The notes beneath the pieces are model-generated. The model did not search any database. It was not told the DNA's origin and saw only the letters and a list, made by a program, of their open reading frames with translations. Shown piece after piece: positions 50,720 to 60,066 of a stretch of DNA of 64,000 nucleotides. A program made the translations under genes and the position numbers. Within the stretch, counting starts at the first letter, position 1; each line of letters begins with the position of its first letter. This DNA comes from Amycolatopsis sp. WQ 127309 (lineage in GTDB: Bacteria > Actinomycetota > Actinomycetes > Mycobacteriales > Pseudonocardiaceae), in contig NZ_CP095481.1 in the NCBI RefSeq assembly GCF_023023025.1, forward strand, positions 6,399,001-6,463,000, written 5' to 3'.

Positions 50720-51109
50720 ATGGACATCAGGGGAGTGGCCGGGACGGTGGTTCTCTGCGGCGCGCTGGTCGGCGTCGCCGGGTGCTCGAACCCGACCGGC
50801 AAGTCGTGGGCCATCACCTACGAGGTGACCGGGCAGGACAACGGGACGCTGGCGAAGGTCGGCTACGCGAACTCGCCCGACCGCTACAAGGACGAGGTCG
50901 CGCAGCAGAGCGTCCAGGGCCCGGTCGGCGTGCCGTGGAAGCAGGACGTGGTGGTGGCCGCCGGTCAGAAGGCGGAGATCACCGCCACGCCGACCGGCGG
51001 CCTCACGCTCACCTGCCGCATCCTGCTGGACGCCCAGCGGGAGCTGGCCCGGGCCACCGCGCCGGGGCCCGGGCAGCCGGTGTCGTGCGCGAAGACCACC
51101 GACTCCTGA
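50720..51109 (+). CDS. MmpS-like small lipoprotein
   Basis: 129 residues. The lipobox VAGC places the lipidated Cys at 22. The mature part (WAITYEVTGQDNGTLAKVGYAN, VPWKQDVVV, LTCRILLD) follows the MmpS beta-sandwich pattern, with two Cys (about 99 and 124) that could pair. MmpS proteins usually assist MmpL exporters; none is adjacent here. It converges on the beta-mannosidase gene with 3 bp between stops and is probably not part of the mannan pathway. Confidence 0.65.
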   Translation: MDIRGVAGTVVLCGALVGVAGCSNPTGKSWAITYEVTGQDNGTLAKVGYANSPDRYKDEVAQQSVQGPVGVPWKQDVVVAAGQKAEITATPTGGLTLTCRILLDAQRELARATAPGPGQPVSCAKTTDS

Positions 51110-51112
51110 CCC

Positions 51113-53521
51113 TCAGTCGTTGAGGCAGCGCAGCACGGGACGCGCGGTCAGCCGCGCCGGATCGAGCTGGTAGCGCGTCGACACCCGGATCGTCGCGTGG
51201 TCCCCGGGCAGCAGCGTGAGCAGGCACTGGTCGGCTTCGGCGTCGGGCGCCAGCCGGTCGGCGAACACCGCCAGCTCGTGGACCAGGGACCGCGCGGTGA
51301 CGGTGACGTCGTAGCCCGTCGCGGTCCGGGTGACGGCGGTGTCGAACCGGGGCTCGGGGTAGGCGATGTCGAGGTCGGCGGCCAGGAACCGGAGCGCGCG
51401 CTCGGCGCCCGTGTCGGCGACCAGCAGTTCCCGTGCCGGGTCCCCGGCCACGCCGACGTCGCCGAACGGCAGTGTCACGGTGTCGCGCGGGGGCACCCGG
51501 ACCGTGGTGCCGGTCTTGGCGAGGATCTCGCCGTCCACGGTGAGCCGGCGCAGTTCGAGGGGGGCCTCCCAAGCGGACGCGGAGTCGTTGACCAGGATCG
51601 CGGCCGGGCCGCCGTCCCGCTCCTGGATGGTGATCAGGCGGTCGGCGTAGGCCTCGCGCAACGCGTACCAGAGCGGTTTGCGCCGCTCGGCGCCGTCGAT
51701 CGCGCTCCACGACGTCACCGGCCAGCAGTCGTTGAGCTGCCAGACGATCGTGCCCATGCAGCGCGGCCGGTGGCCGCGGAAGTGCTCGATCCCGGTCCGG
51801 ATGGCGCGGGCCTGGGTCACCTGCGTGAGGTAGTGCCAGTCCTCTGTGGACGTCGGCGCGGCGAAGTGGTGCGCGAGCCCGCGGGCGAGCTTCCCGTTGC
51901 CGTCCTTGGCCTTCTGGTGGTGCCGGATGCCCGGCGACTCCGGCGTCAGCGGGTCGTCGTGGACGGCCGCGGTGAGCGTGGCCCAGACGGGCGGGGCCTG
52001 CCAGCCGAACTCCGAGACGAACCGCGGGACGCGTTCGAGGTAGCCGCCGAAGTCGCGCTCGTTCCAGACGTCCCAGAGGTGCACGCAGCCGTGGTCGTCG
52101 TCCTGGGTGTCGCGGTCAGGGGTGCCGGACCACGGACTGCCGGGGATGTAGGGCCGCGTCGGGTCGAGTTCGGCGACGATGCCGGGCAGCAGGTGCTCGT
52201 AGTAGCCGGCGCCCCAGTCCCGGTCGGCGAGCTCGGTCTGCCAGCCCCAGTGGAACCAGCCCATGTAGTTTTCGTTGTTGCCGCACCACAAGGCGAGTGA
52301 CGGGTGCGACGCGAGCCGGACGACCGCCTCGCGGGCTTCGGCCTCGACCTCGCCGCGCAACGGTTCGTCCTCGGGGTAACCGGCGCAGGCGAACAGGAAA
52401 TCCTGCCACACCAGCACCCCCCGCCGGTCGCAGGCCGCGTAGAAGTCGTCGCTTTCGTAGATCCCGCCGCCCCACACGCGCAGCAGGTCGATGCGGGCGC
52501 CGATGGCCTGCTGGACGCGGCGGTCGTAACGGGCCGCGTCGATCCGGTGCGGGAAGCAGTCGTCGGGGATCCAGTTGGCGCCGCGGACGAACAGCGGGAC
52601 GCCGTTGACGCGGAAGGTGAACGCGCCATCCAGCTCGTCGAGTTCGATGGTGCGGAAGCCGATCTCCCGCGACCACGTGTCTACAATGGACCCTTCCGGC
52701 GTTTCGAGGGTGACGGTGAGCGGGTACAGCGGCTGCTCGCCCATGCTGTGCGGCCACCACAACCGCGGCTGCTCGGCGGTCACCGTCAACGCTGATCCAG
52801 CGGGCCCGACCACTTCGGCCCCGGCCACCCGGGCCCGCAGCACGAGGTCGTCCGAGCCGTCGACCTCGGCGTGGATCTCGACGACGCCGTCGCCCGAGGG
52901 GGTGACCGACACCAGCGGCCGGACCTGACGCAGCCGGCCGACGTCCCAGACGTCGAGGGCCGCGGTCTTCCACAGGCCCGCGGTGACGAGCTTCGGCCCC
53001 CAGTCCCAGCCGAAGTTGCAGGCCATCTTGCGGATGAAGTTCGACGGCTCGTCGTTGCCCAGGTTGGGCAGGTCCCCGAGGCGACGGCGTTCGGCGCGGG
53101 CGTAGCGGACCGCGGAGCTGAACGTGACGGCGAGGGTGTTGCCGTCGGCGAGCAGGTCGGTCACCGGGACGCGGTAGGAGCGGTGCATGTTGACGGTGGT
53201 GGCGATGACGTGGTGGTTCAGCTCGACCTCGGCGACGGTGTCCAGGCCGTCGAAGACCAGCTCGACCACACCGGGCGCCTCCGGGCGGTCGAACGTCGTC
53301 TCGTAGCGCCAGCCGGTGAGGCCGATCCACTGCAGCTCGTTCTCGTTGCGGTCGAGGTAGGGATCCGGGATGAGCCCGGCGGCGAGCAGGTCGGTGTGCA
53401 CCGTGCCCGGCACGGCCGCCGGGATGCCTTCGGCGAGCCGGCGGGCCAGCTCGATCGGGACGTGGGTCAGAGGTCCGCAGGCGCGCAGCGTCCAGTCGTG
53501 GGCGCCGAGGTCGATCCGCAC
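51113..53521 (-). CDS. GH2 beta-mannosidase
   Basis: 802 residues, full length for cytosolic GH2 beta-mannosidases. The acid/base is E417 in LWCGNNENYMGW and the nucleophile is E504 in FVSEFGWQ. NFGWDWGPKLVTAGLW (around 170) and LRVWGGGIYESDDFY are typical of beta-mannosidase and separate it from beta-galactosidase. It removes mannose from the non-reducing end of imported mannooligosaccharides. GTG 53521 is the start. It lies 32 bp after the last ABC gene and so belongs to the same leftward transcript. Confidence 0.93.
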   Translation of the reverse strand: MRIDLGAHDWTLRACGPLTHVPIELARRLAEGIPAAVPGTVHTDLLAAGLIPDPYLDRNENELQWIGLTGWRYETTFDRPEAPGVVELVFDGLDTVAEVELNHHVIATTVNMHRSYRVPVTDLLADGNTLAVTFSSAVRYARAERRRLGDLPNLGNDEPSNFIRKMACNFGWDWGPKLVTAGLWKTAALDVWDVGRLRQVRPLVSVTPSGDGVVEIHAEVDGSDDLVLRARVAGAEVVGPAGSALTVTAEQPRLWWPHSMGEQPLYPLTVTLETPEGSIVDTWSREIGFRTIELDELDGAFTFRVNGVPLFVRGANWIPDDCFPHRIDAARYDRRVQQAIGARIDLLRVWGGGIYESDDFYAACDRRGVLVWQDFLFACAGYPEDEPLRGEVEAEAREAVVRLASHPSLALWCGNNENYMGWFHWGWQTELADRDWGAGYYEHLLPGIVAELDPTRPYIPGSPWSGTPDRDTQDDDHGCVHLWDVWNERDFGGYLERVPRFVSEFGWQAPPVWATLTAAVHDDPLTPESPGIRHHQKAKDGNGKLARGLAHHFAAPTSTEDWHYLTQVTQARAIRTGIEHFRGHRPRCMGTIVWQLNDCWPVTSWSAIDGAERRKPLWYALREAYADRLITIQERDGGPAAILVNDSASAWEAPLELRRLTVDGEILAKTGTTVRVPPRDTVTLPFGDVGVAGDPARELLVADTGAERALRFLAADLDIAYPEPRFDTAVTRTATGYDVTVTARSLVHELAVFADRLAPDAEADQCLLTLLPGDHATIRVSTRYQLDPARLTARPVLRCLND

Positions 53522-53553
53522 GAGGTGGGTCCCTTCTGGTGGATGGGAGGGGG

Positions 53554-54303
53554 TCAGCGCCACGGGTCGGGCGCGGCGGCGGCGAGCCGGCGGGTGTAGT
53601 CGTCCGCCGGGTGGAAGATGACCTGGTCGGAGTCGCCGATCTCGACGACGCGCCCGGCGTTCAGCACCATGGTCGTGGCCGAGAAGTGCCGGGCGGTGGC
53701 GAGGTCGTGCGTGATGTAGAGGACGGCGAGGTCGTTGTCCCGCTTGAGTTCCTCCAGCAGGTTCAGGATGTCGAGGCGGACCGAGACGTCCAGCATGGAC
53801 ACCGGCTCGTCGGCCAGCAGCACCTTTGGTCGCGGCGCGAGGGCCCGGGCGATGGCGACGCGCTGGCGCTGCCCGCCGGACAGCTCGTGCGGCAGCTTGT
53901 CCGCGTACTGGTCGGCGGGCCGCAGGTGGACGCGGTCGAGCAGGTCCAGCACGGCGCGGCGGTCGCCGTCGAGCCCGTGGACGCGCAGGGGCCGCGCCAG
54001 CTGGTGGTGCACCGGCTTGACCGGGTTGAGCGAGGCGAACGGGTCCTGGAACACCAGCTGCACGTGCTTGCGGTACTCCCGCAGCGCCCGGTAGCCGGGG
54101 CGGCGGGGTTCGCCGTCGATCGTGATCGTGCCGGAGGTGGGCCGGTCCAGCCCGCACAGCATCCGGGCGATGGTGGACTTCCCGCTGCCGCTCGCACCGA
54201 CCAGGGCGAGGGTCTGCCCGGACGTCACGGTGAAGCTGACACCGTCGACCGCGCGGAACCCGGAGTACTCACGCACGAGGTCGTGCGCGCTCAGCTCGGT
54301 CAT
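53554..54303 (-). CDS. ABC transporter ATPase, DppF/OppF type
   Basis: 249-residue nucleotide-binding subunit. Walker A is GASGSGKST (~35-43), the Q-loop is VFQDPFASLNP, the signature is LSGGQRQR, Walker B is VLLADEPVSMLDVS and the switch His is in ITHDL. The VFQDPFASLNP motif is that of oligopeptide-type transporters. It overlaps the preceding ATPase gene by ATGA. It energises the importer together with the DppD-type subunit. Confidence 0.93.
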   Translation of the reverse strand: MTELSAHDLVREYSGFRAVDGVSFTVTSGQTLALVGASGSGKSTIARMLCGLDRPTSGTITIDGEPRRPGYRALREYRKHVQLVFQDPFASLNPVKPVHHQLARPLRVHGLDGDRRAVLDLLDRVHLRPADQYADKLPHELSGGQRQRVAIARALAPRPKVLLADEPVSMLDVSVRLDILNLLEELKRDNDLAVLYITHDLATARHFSATTMVLNAGRVVEIGDSDQVIFHPADDYTRRLAAAAPDPWR

Positions 54304-55286
54304 GCCGAGACCTCCTGGTAGAGGTGGCAGGCGACGTCGGTGCCACCCACCGGCCGCAGCGTGACGTCGGTCGTGGGGCACTCGGGACGGACGAACCCGC
54401 ACCGGTCGGCGAACGCGCACCCGGCGATCGGCGCCGCCAGGTCCGGCGGGTGGCCGGGGATGCCGTGCCGGTCGCGCCGCTCCGAGCGCAGCGTCGGGAA
54501 CGCGTTGAGCAGCCCGGCGGTGTACGGGTGCTGCGGTTTCTCTCGCAGCTTCACGCTGTCGCCGAGTTCGACGACGCGCCCGGCGTACATCACCGCGATG
54601 CGGTCGCTGATCTCCAGCAGCAGCGACAGGTCGTGGGTGATGAAGACGACCGCGAACCCGAGCCGCTGACGCAGTTCCGCGAGCGCGTCGAGGATCTCCC
54701 GCTGCACGAGGACGTCGAGCGCGGTGGTCGGTTCGTCCATCACGACGACGTCCGGATCCAGCGCCAGGGCCATCGCGATCATCACGCGCTGCCGCATCCC
54801 GCCGGACAGCTGGTGCGGGTACGAGCGGGCGACCCGCTCGGGCAGCCCGACCAGGTCCAGCAGCTCGCCCACCCGCGTCCGGCGCTCGGCCTTGGTCAGC
54901 TGCGGCCGGTGGGCGTGGAAGAGGTCCTGCAGCTGCGCGCTGACCCGCTGGACCGGGTTGAGCGCGTTCATCGCGCCCTGGAACACCATCGACATCCGGT
55001 CCCAGCGGAACTTCCGCAGCGCGCCGCCGGTCAGCGCCGTCACCGAGACCGGCGCGGTGTCGTGCACACCCTGGAAGGTGACGCTGCCGGCGGTCAGATG
55101 GGCAGGGGCACGCAGTAGCCGCGTGATCGCGTAGGCCAAAGTCGTTTTGCCGCAACCACTTTCGCCTACGATGCCGACCAGTTCGCCGCGGTGGACGTCC
55201 AGGTCGACGCCGCGCACGGCGTGCACCGGCCCGGTGGCCGTTTCGTAGTCGACGTGCAGGTTGCGTACCTGGAGCACGGGCGTCAT
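54300..55286 (-). CDS. ABC transporter ATPase, DppD/OppD type
   Basis: 328 residues. Walker A is GESGCGKTT, the Q-loop is VFQGAMNALNPV, the signature is LSGGMRQR and Walker B is VVVMDEPTTALDV. The C-terminal extension contains the Cys cluster CAFADRCGFVRPEC, plus a later Cys in VACHLY, as in OppD proteins that may bind an iron-sulfur cluster. The start overlaps the DppC-type permease stop (ATGA). Confidence 0.93.
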   Translation of the reverse strand: MTPVLQVRNLHVDYETATGPVHAVRGVDLDVHRGELVGIVGESGCGKTTLAYAITRLLRAPAHLTAGSVTFQGVHDTAPVSVTALTGGALRKFRWDRMSMVFQGAMNALNPVQRVSAQLQDLFHAHRPQLTKAERRTRVGELLDLVGLPERVARSYPHQLSGGMRQRVMIAMALALDPDVVVMDEPTTALDVLVQREILDALAELRQRLGFAVVFITHDLSLLLEISDRIAVMYAGRVVELGDSVKLREKPQHPYTAGLLNAFPTLRSERRDRHGIPGHPPDLAAPIAGCAFADRCGFVRPECPTTDVTLRPVGGTDVACHLYQEVSA

Positions 55287-56179
55287 CGGATGTCCCCCTG
55301 GGCGCCGCCGCGGCGCTGCACGCGCAGCCGCGGGTTGATCAGTTCGTCGACGCCGATGTTCAGCAGCGTCAAGGCCGCGCCGAGCACCGCGATGCACAGG
55401 CCCGGCGGGATGAACCACCACCACGCGCCTTGGGAGAGTGCTTCGCCGTTCTGGGCGAAGAACAGCATCGTGCCCCAGGTGACGGAGTTGAGGTCCCCGA
55501 GCCCGAGGAACGACAGCCCGGCCTCGCCGAGGATGGCGCCGATCATCGCGAACACGAACTGCGAGATCAGGATCGGGTAGAGGTTCGGCAGGATCTCGAC
55601 GGCGACGATCCGCCACCCGCGTTCGCCCGACGCGCGGACGGCGTCGACGTAGTCCCGGTGCGCCAGCGACGCCGTCTGGGCGCGCAGCACCCGCGCGGAG
55701 GCGGCCCAGCTGGTGACCGCGATCAGCAGCGCGATCACGGCGATGCCGCTGGAGTGCAGGTAACTGGCGGCGACCACGATCAGCGGCAGGGCCGGGATGA
55801 CGAGGAAGACGTTGCCGATCAGGTTGAGCACCTCGTCGGCCCAGCCGCCGGCGTACCCACCGACCACGCCGACCAGGGCGGCGAGCAGCATCGTGACCGT
55901 GCCGGCGAGCAGCCCGACCAGCAGTGACGACCGGAAGCCGACGATCAGCTGGGCGAAGACGTCCTGCCCGTTGTTGGTGGTGCCGAGCAGGTGCGCGGCC
56001 GACGGCCCGGCGAGCAGGTCGTCGCCGGTCGCGTGCGGGTCGCCGACCAGCAGCGGCCCGATGACCGCGACGGCCGCGTAGACCGCCACGATGCCGGCGC
56101 CCAGCAGGAACTTCGGCCGCCGGGTCAGCGCGGAGACGCGCCCGGCGCCGCGGACGGGCGTGATCACGGCCTGGGTCAT
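55283..56179 (-). CDS. ABC transporter permease, DppC type
   Basis: 298 residues with an N-terminal helix (FLLGAGIVAVYAAVAVIGPLL) followed by the five-helix permease domain. The EAA loop is DYVDAVRASGERGWRIVAVEILPN. It forms a heterodimeric channel with the DppB-type subunit. It overlaps both neighbours by four bases. The oligopeptide-type family also imports beta-linked oligosaccharides in some bacteria, which fits the mannan locus. Confidence 0.93.
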   Translation of the reverse strand: MTQAVITPVRGAGRVSALTRRPKFLLGAGIVAVYAAVAVIGPLLVGDPHATGDDLLAGPSAAHLLGTTNNGQDVFAQLIVGFRSSLLVGLLAGTVTMLLAALVGVVGGYAGGWADEVLNLIGNVFLVIPALPLIVVAASYLHSSGIAVIALLIAVTSWAASARVLRAQTASLAHRDYVDAVRASGERGWRIVAVEILPNLYPILISQFVFAMIGAILGEAGLSFLGLGDLNSVTWGTMLFFAQNGEALSQGAWWWFIPPGLCIAVLGAALTLLNIGVDELINPRLRVQRRGGAQGDIR

Positions 56180-57174
56180 CGGGCACCTGCTTCCGCCGTG
56201 GTGCGCACGCGCGGGTCGATGACCGCGTAGAGCAGGTCGACCAGCAGGTTCGCGCCGAGCACCGCGAGGGTGATGATCAGGAAGATGCCCTGCATCAACG
56301 GGTAGTCGCTGTTGCGGACCGCCTGCAGCAGCGTGAACCCGATGCCGGGGTAGGAGAACACGGCTTCGGTGACGATCGCGCCGCCGACGACGAACCCGAG
56401 CGACACCGCGACGCCGGACACGCTCGGCAGGACGGCGTTGCGGGCGGCGTAGGTGACCATCACCCGCCGGAGGCTGAGCCCTTTCGCCTGCGCCGTGACG
56501 ACGTAGTCCTCGGCGAGCGTGGACACCATCATGTTCCGCATCCCCAGCAGCCAGCCGGCCAGCGAGCTGACGACGATCGTGAGCGCCGGCAGCAGCGCGT
56601 GGTACACGACGTCGCCGACGAACTCGCCCGACCAGCCGGGCTCGATCTCGACGTCGTAGCCGAGGCCGAGCGGGAACCAGCCCACGCCGGCCGAGAGGAA
56701 GTACAGCGCGGCCAGCGCGAGCCAGAAGTACGGGATGGCGGCGAGCATCGTCGACCCCGCGACGAGCGAGTCCACGACCCCGCGCCGGAACCAGCCCGCC
56801 AGCGCGCCCAGCGAGATGCCGAGCGTGAACGACACGACCGTCGCCACGCCGACCAGGCCCAGCGTCCACGGCAGGGCCTGGCCGATGATGTCCCCGACCG
56901 GCGCCGGGAAGAACGTCACCGAGCGGCCGAGGTCGCCGGTGAAGATCTGCCCGAGGTAGGCCAGGTACTGCTGCCACAGCGGGCGATCGTTGACGCCCAG
57001 CAGCAGTTCCAGCGAGTGCCGGGCCTCCGGGGAGACCGGCGCCATCGACGACTGCCGGGCCAGCACCGCGTCCACCGGGTTGCCGGGCGCGAGGCGGGGA
57101 ATGAGGAAGTTCAGCGACAGCGCCGCGAGCAGCGCGACCGCGTAGAACATCAGCTTCTTGCCGAGGAACCGCAT
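56176..57174 (-). CDS. ABC transporter permease, DppB type
   Basis: 332 residues, six hydrophobic segments. The N-terminal helix is MFYAVALLAALSLNFLIPRL. The EAA loop is YVVTAQAKGLSLRRVMVTYAARNA. Its ATG immediately follows the stop of the solute-binding protein gene (adjacent bases 57174/57175), so the two are translated together. It pairs with the DppC-type permease. Confidence 0.93.
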   Translation of the reverse strand: MRFLGKKLMFYAVALLAALSLNFLIPRLAPGNPVDAVLARQSSMAPVSPEARHSLELLLGVNDRPLWQQYLAYLGQIFTGDLGRSVTFFPAPVGDIIGQALPWTLGLVGVATVVSFTLGISLGALAGWFRRGVVDSLVAGSTMLAAIPYFWLALAALYFLSAGVGWFPLGLGYDVEIEPGWSGEFVGDVVYHALLPALTIVVSSLAGWLLGMRNMMVSTLAEDYVVTAQAKGLSLRRVMVTYAARNAVLPSVSGVAVSLGFVVGGAIVTEAVFSYPGIGFTLLQAVRNSDYPLMQGIFLIITLAVLGANLLVDLLYAVIDPRVRTTAEAGAR

Positions 57175-58824
57175 CTACTTGACCGGCTTCAGGTTCTTGG
57201 CGACGAACCCGGTGTCGGGGAAGACGTCCGCCCGCGACAACGCGAAGAGGTTGTCGTCGGTCGGCCAGCCGGTGACCTTCGTGGCGAGGAACGTCGCGTT
57301 CGGGCTGTTCTGGAAGACCGGGACGTAGGGCAGCTTGTCGACCAGCACGCGGCCGATCTCCTGGGCGCGCTGCTTGAGCACGGCCTCGTCGTCGGTGCCG
57401 GCCATCGCGGCCAGCGCGGCGTCGACCTGCGGGTCGGAGAAGCGCGACCAGTTCGACGCGGCCTTCTGCCCGATCGGCGCGGTCGTCGCCGAGGCGAGCA
57501 CCTGGTTGTAGAGCTGGTACGGGTCGGGCTTGCCGCCCAGGCCGTCGATGAGCAGCTGGAAGGTGCCGGTGGAGCGGTCGGAGTTGAACTGGGCGCTCGA
57601 AACCTGCTGCACGGTCAACGCGATCCCGGCTTCGGCGAACTGCTGCTGCATCAGCTGCAGCGCCTGGATGTAGTCGGTGTAGCCGGTGACGACCTTGATC
57701 GAGACGTCGAGGCGGCGGCTGCCCTTGTCGACGTAGATGCCGTCCGCGCCACGGGTGTAGCCGGCCTTCTCCAGCGCGGCCCGCGCGGCGGCGGGGTCGC
57801 GGGTGACCGGGCCGGTGATCCGGAAGCCGTCGTCGCGCGGGGTCTGCAGCAGCTCGGGGCTCGGCACTTTGGCGATGCCGAAGTAGACGGTGTCGACGAT
57901 CCGTTTGCGGTCCAGCGCCAGGTTCATCGCCTGCCGCACGGCGAGGTCGTTCGTCGGCCAGGCCGTCAGGTTCGGCACGAGGCTGGTCTGGTAGATCCCG
58001 GCGGACGGGACGAGGTGGGTCTTCGGGTCCTTCGCGACCCAGTTCTTCCGCGGGTCGGGCACGAAGGTGTTGCCCCAGTCGATCTTCCCGGCCAGCAGCG
58101 ACTGGTTCGCGCTCGTGTTGTCGCTGAAGGAGATGAAGCGGACGCCGTCGATGGCCGGCTTGCCCTGCTCCCAGTAGTTCGGGTTCTTCTTGAGCAGGAA
58201 CGTCTGCGGGGAGAACGAGTCGAGGGTGAACGGCCCGGTGCCGACCGGGTCCGGGTTCAGCTCGGTGGCGGGATCGGCGATCTTCTCCCAGATGTGCTTC
58301 GGCACGATCAGGGTGCGGCCCGCCGCGCCCCACAGCTGGTTGAACGCGGGCCGGCCGAAGGTGATCTTCGCGGTGTGGTCGTCCGGCGCGGTCGCGGCGG
58401 CCAGCGTCAGCCCGTTGGTGTTGAGCTCGGGGTGCTTGATCATGGCGTCGAAGGTGAAGGCGACGTCCTGCGCGGTGAACGCCTGCCCGTCCTGCCACTT
58501 CACGCCGTCGCGGGTGGTGACGGTGAGCGTCTTGCCGTCGGGGGAGAAGGTCGCCGCGGTGGCCAGCTGCGGCACCGGCGGACGGCGTTCGGCCATGTCG
58601 AAGAACAGCAGCGACTCGTAGATCGTGCCGCCGTAACCCGCCTGGGCCTGGTTGGGCAGGAACGGGTTGAAGTTGCGGACGAACGCGCCCGACGCGCCGG
58701 TGTTGGCGGTGATGATCACGCCGTCGGTGCCGGTCGCGGTGCTGGAGCACGAACTCAGGGCGAGGCCGAGCGCGAGGACGACGGCGGCGGGGGCGAGCAG
58801 GCGGCGGTGCCTTCCGGCCTTCAT
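57175..58824 (-). CDS. oligosaccharide/peptide-binding lipoprotein (SBP family 5)
   Basis: 549 residues. The lipobox LSSC gives the lipidated Cys at 26. The family 5 pattern is clear: NFNPFLPNQAQAGYGGTIYESLLF near the start, DGVKWQDGQAFTAQDVAFTFDA, and DPVGTGPFTLDSF. In this context the ligand is most likely a mannooligosaccharide, not a peptide (inference from neighbours and shared operators). First gene of the operon SBP-permease-permease-ATPase-ATPase-GH2. Two LacI-type sites precede it. Confidence 0.93.
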   Translation of the reverse strand: MKAGRHRRLLAPAAVVLALGLALSSCSSTATGTDGVIITANTGASGAFVRNFNPFLPNQAQAGYGGTIYESLLFFDMAERRPPVPQLATAATFSPDGKTLTVTTRDGVKWQDGQAFTAQDVAFTFDAMIKHPELNTNGLTLAAATAPDDHTAKITFGRPAFNQLWGAAGRTLIVPKHIWEKIADPATELNPDPVGTGPFTLDSFSPQTFLLKKNPNYWEQGKPAIDGVRFISFSDNTSANQSLLAGKIDWGNTFVPDPRKNWVAKDPKTHLVPSAGIYQTSLVPNLTAWPTNDLAVRQAMNLALDRKRIVDTVYFGIAKVPSPELLQTPRDDGFRITGPVTRDPAAARAALEKAGYTRGADGIYVDKGSRRLDVSIKVVTGYTDYIQALQLMQQQFAEAGIALTVQQVSSAQFNSDRSTGTFQLLIDGLGGKPDPYQLYNQVLASATTAPIGQKAASNWSRFSDPQVDAALAAMAGTDDEAVLKQRAQEIGRVLVDKLPYVPVFQNSPNATFLATKVTGWPTDDNLFALSRADVFPDTGFVAKNLKPVK

Positions 58825-58841
58825 GGGGACTCCAGGAGTGC

Positions 58842-58853
58842 TTAAGCGGTTAA
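58842..58853 (-). promoter_or_regulatory. second LacI-type operator before the transporter operon
   Basis: TTAAGCGGTTAA differs from TTAAGCGCTTAA at one position. It lies 18 bp upstream of the start codon at 58824, next to the ribosome binding site. Together with the site at 58929-58940 it could allow looping by a LacI-family tetramer or dimer pair. Confidence 0.6.
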
Positions 58854-58928
58854 CTCGATGGACGGCCGCGCTGACGTCGCACTGGGAGAGCTTGGTGTCG
58901 TCAGGCGGCGATCGGGGGCGGGCCTGGG

Positions 58929-58970
58929 TTAAGCGCTTCACATCTTGTAACCTCGGTCACGTCATGTCAA
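58929..58970 (-). promoter_or_regulatory. transporter-operon promoter with LacI operator
   Basis: On the minus strand: -35 TTGACA (58970-58965), 17 bp, -10 CAAGAT (58947-58942), then the operator TGAAGCGCTTAA (58940-58929), which matches the palindrome in 11 of 12 positions. The 24-bp gap between TTGACA and operator equals that at the mannanase promoter. Confidence 0.7.
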
Positions 58971-59041
58971 TGGACCGAAACGATGTCGGGGTAGCCTCGT
59001 GCGAGGTGAAGCGATTGAGTCAGCAGGGGGCGAGGAGCACG

Positions 59042-60064
59042 ATGAAGCGGCTGACCATCTCGGACATCGCGGACGCGGCCGGGGTGTCGACGGGAGCGGT
59101 GTCCTACGCGCTCAACGGGAAGCCGGGGGTGTCGGCGGCCACGCGCGAACGCGTGCTGGAGATCGCCGACCGGATGGGCTGGCGGCCCAGCACCGCCGCC
59201 CGCGCGCTGACCCGGTCCCGGTCGGGCGCGATCGGGCTGATCGTCGACCGGCCCGCCCAGGTGCTGGGCATCGAGCCGTTCTTCATGCAGCTGGTCTCCG
59301 GCATCGAGATGGCGCTGCGCCCGGACCCCTCGACGGCGTTGATGCTGGCCGTCACCGACGACCGGGACGCCGAGATCCAGACCTACCGCCGCTGGTGGGC
59401 CGAGCGGCGCGTCGACGGCGTCATCGTGGTCGACCTGCACGAGAACGACATCCGCACCGGCGTCCTGGCCGAGATCGGGCTGCCCGCCGTCGCGCTCGGC
59501 TACCCGCAGTCGGCCGAGGTGCCGTGCGTGTGGGCCGACGACGCGGCCCCGATGGAGGAGGCGGTCGGCTACCTCGCGGCGCTCGGGCACCGGCGGATCG
59601 CCCGGGTCGCCGGGCCGGACCGGTTCGCGCACACGCTGCGCCGGGACGAGGCGTTCACCAAAGCGGCCGAGACGCACCGGCTGGAGTGGTCGAAGACCGT
59701 CCACGGCGACTACTCGGGCGACAGCGGAGCCCGGGCGGCGCGGCGCCTGCTGTCGGAGCGCGACCGCGCGACGGCGGTGATCTTCGACAACGACGTGATG
59801 GCGTTGTCGGCGATGGCCGCGGCCCAGGAGATGGGCGTCTCGGTGCCCGAGCAGCTGTCCATCGTGTCCTGGGACGATTCCGCGCTGTGCCGGCTGGTCC
59901 GCCCGGCGGTGACGGCGCTGGACCGGCACATCACCCAGCACGGCGTGCTGGCCATCGAGACGCTCAACGAGATCCTGGCCGTCGGCGCGGCCGGGCACGT
60001 CCAGGCGCCGGCCCCGATCCTGATGCCCCGGGCGAGCACCGGCCGGGCTCCGCAGGACCGCTGA
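59042..60064 (+). CDS. LacI family regulator of the mannan locus
   Basis: 340 residues. The N-terminal helix-turn-helix TISDIADAAGVSTGAVSYALNG and hinge helix STAARALTRS are typical LacI. The periplasmic-binding-protein-like effector domain ends in SVPEQLSIVSWDDSALCRLVRPAVTAL. It is divergent from the transporter operon and is the obvious candidate to bind the TTAAGCGCTTAA sites at 48.3-48.4 and 58.8-58.9 kb, responding to a mannooligosaccharide (inference). ATG 59042 follows GAGGAG; earlier in-frame ATGs lie within the promoter. Confidence 0.93.
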   Translation: MKRLTISDIADAAGVSTGAVSYALNGKPGVSAATRERVLEIADRMGWRPSTAARALTRSRSGAIGLIVDRPAQVLGIEPFFMQLVSGIEMALRPDPSTALMLAVTDDRDAEIQTYRRWWAERRVDGVIVVDLHENDIRTGVLAEIGLPAVALGYPQSAEVPCVWADDAAPMEEAVGYLAALGHRRIARVAGPDRFAHTLRRDEAFTKAAETHRLEWSKTVHGDYSGDSGARAARRLLSERDRATAVIFDNDVMALSAMAAAQEMGVSVPEQLSIVSWDDSALCRLVRPAVTALDRHITQHGVLAIETLNEILAVGAAGHVQAPAPILMPRASTGRAPQDR

Positions 60065-60066
60065 CG

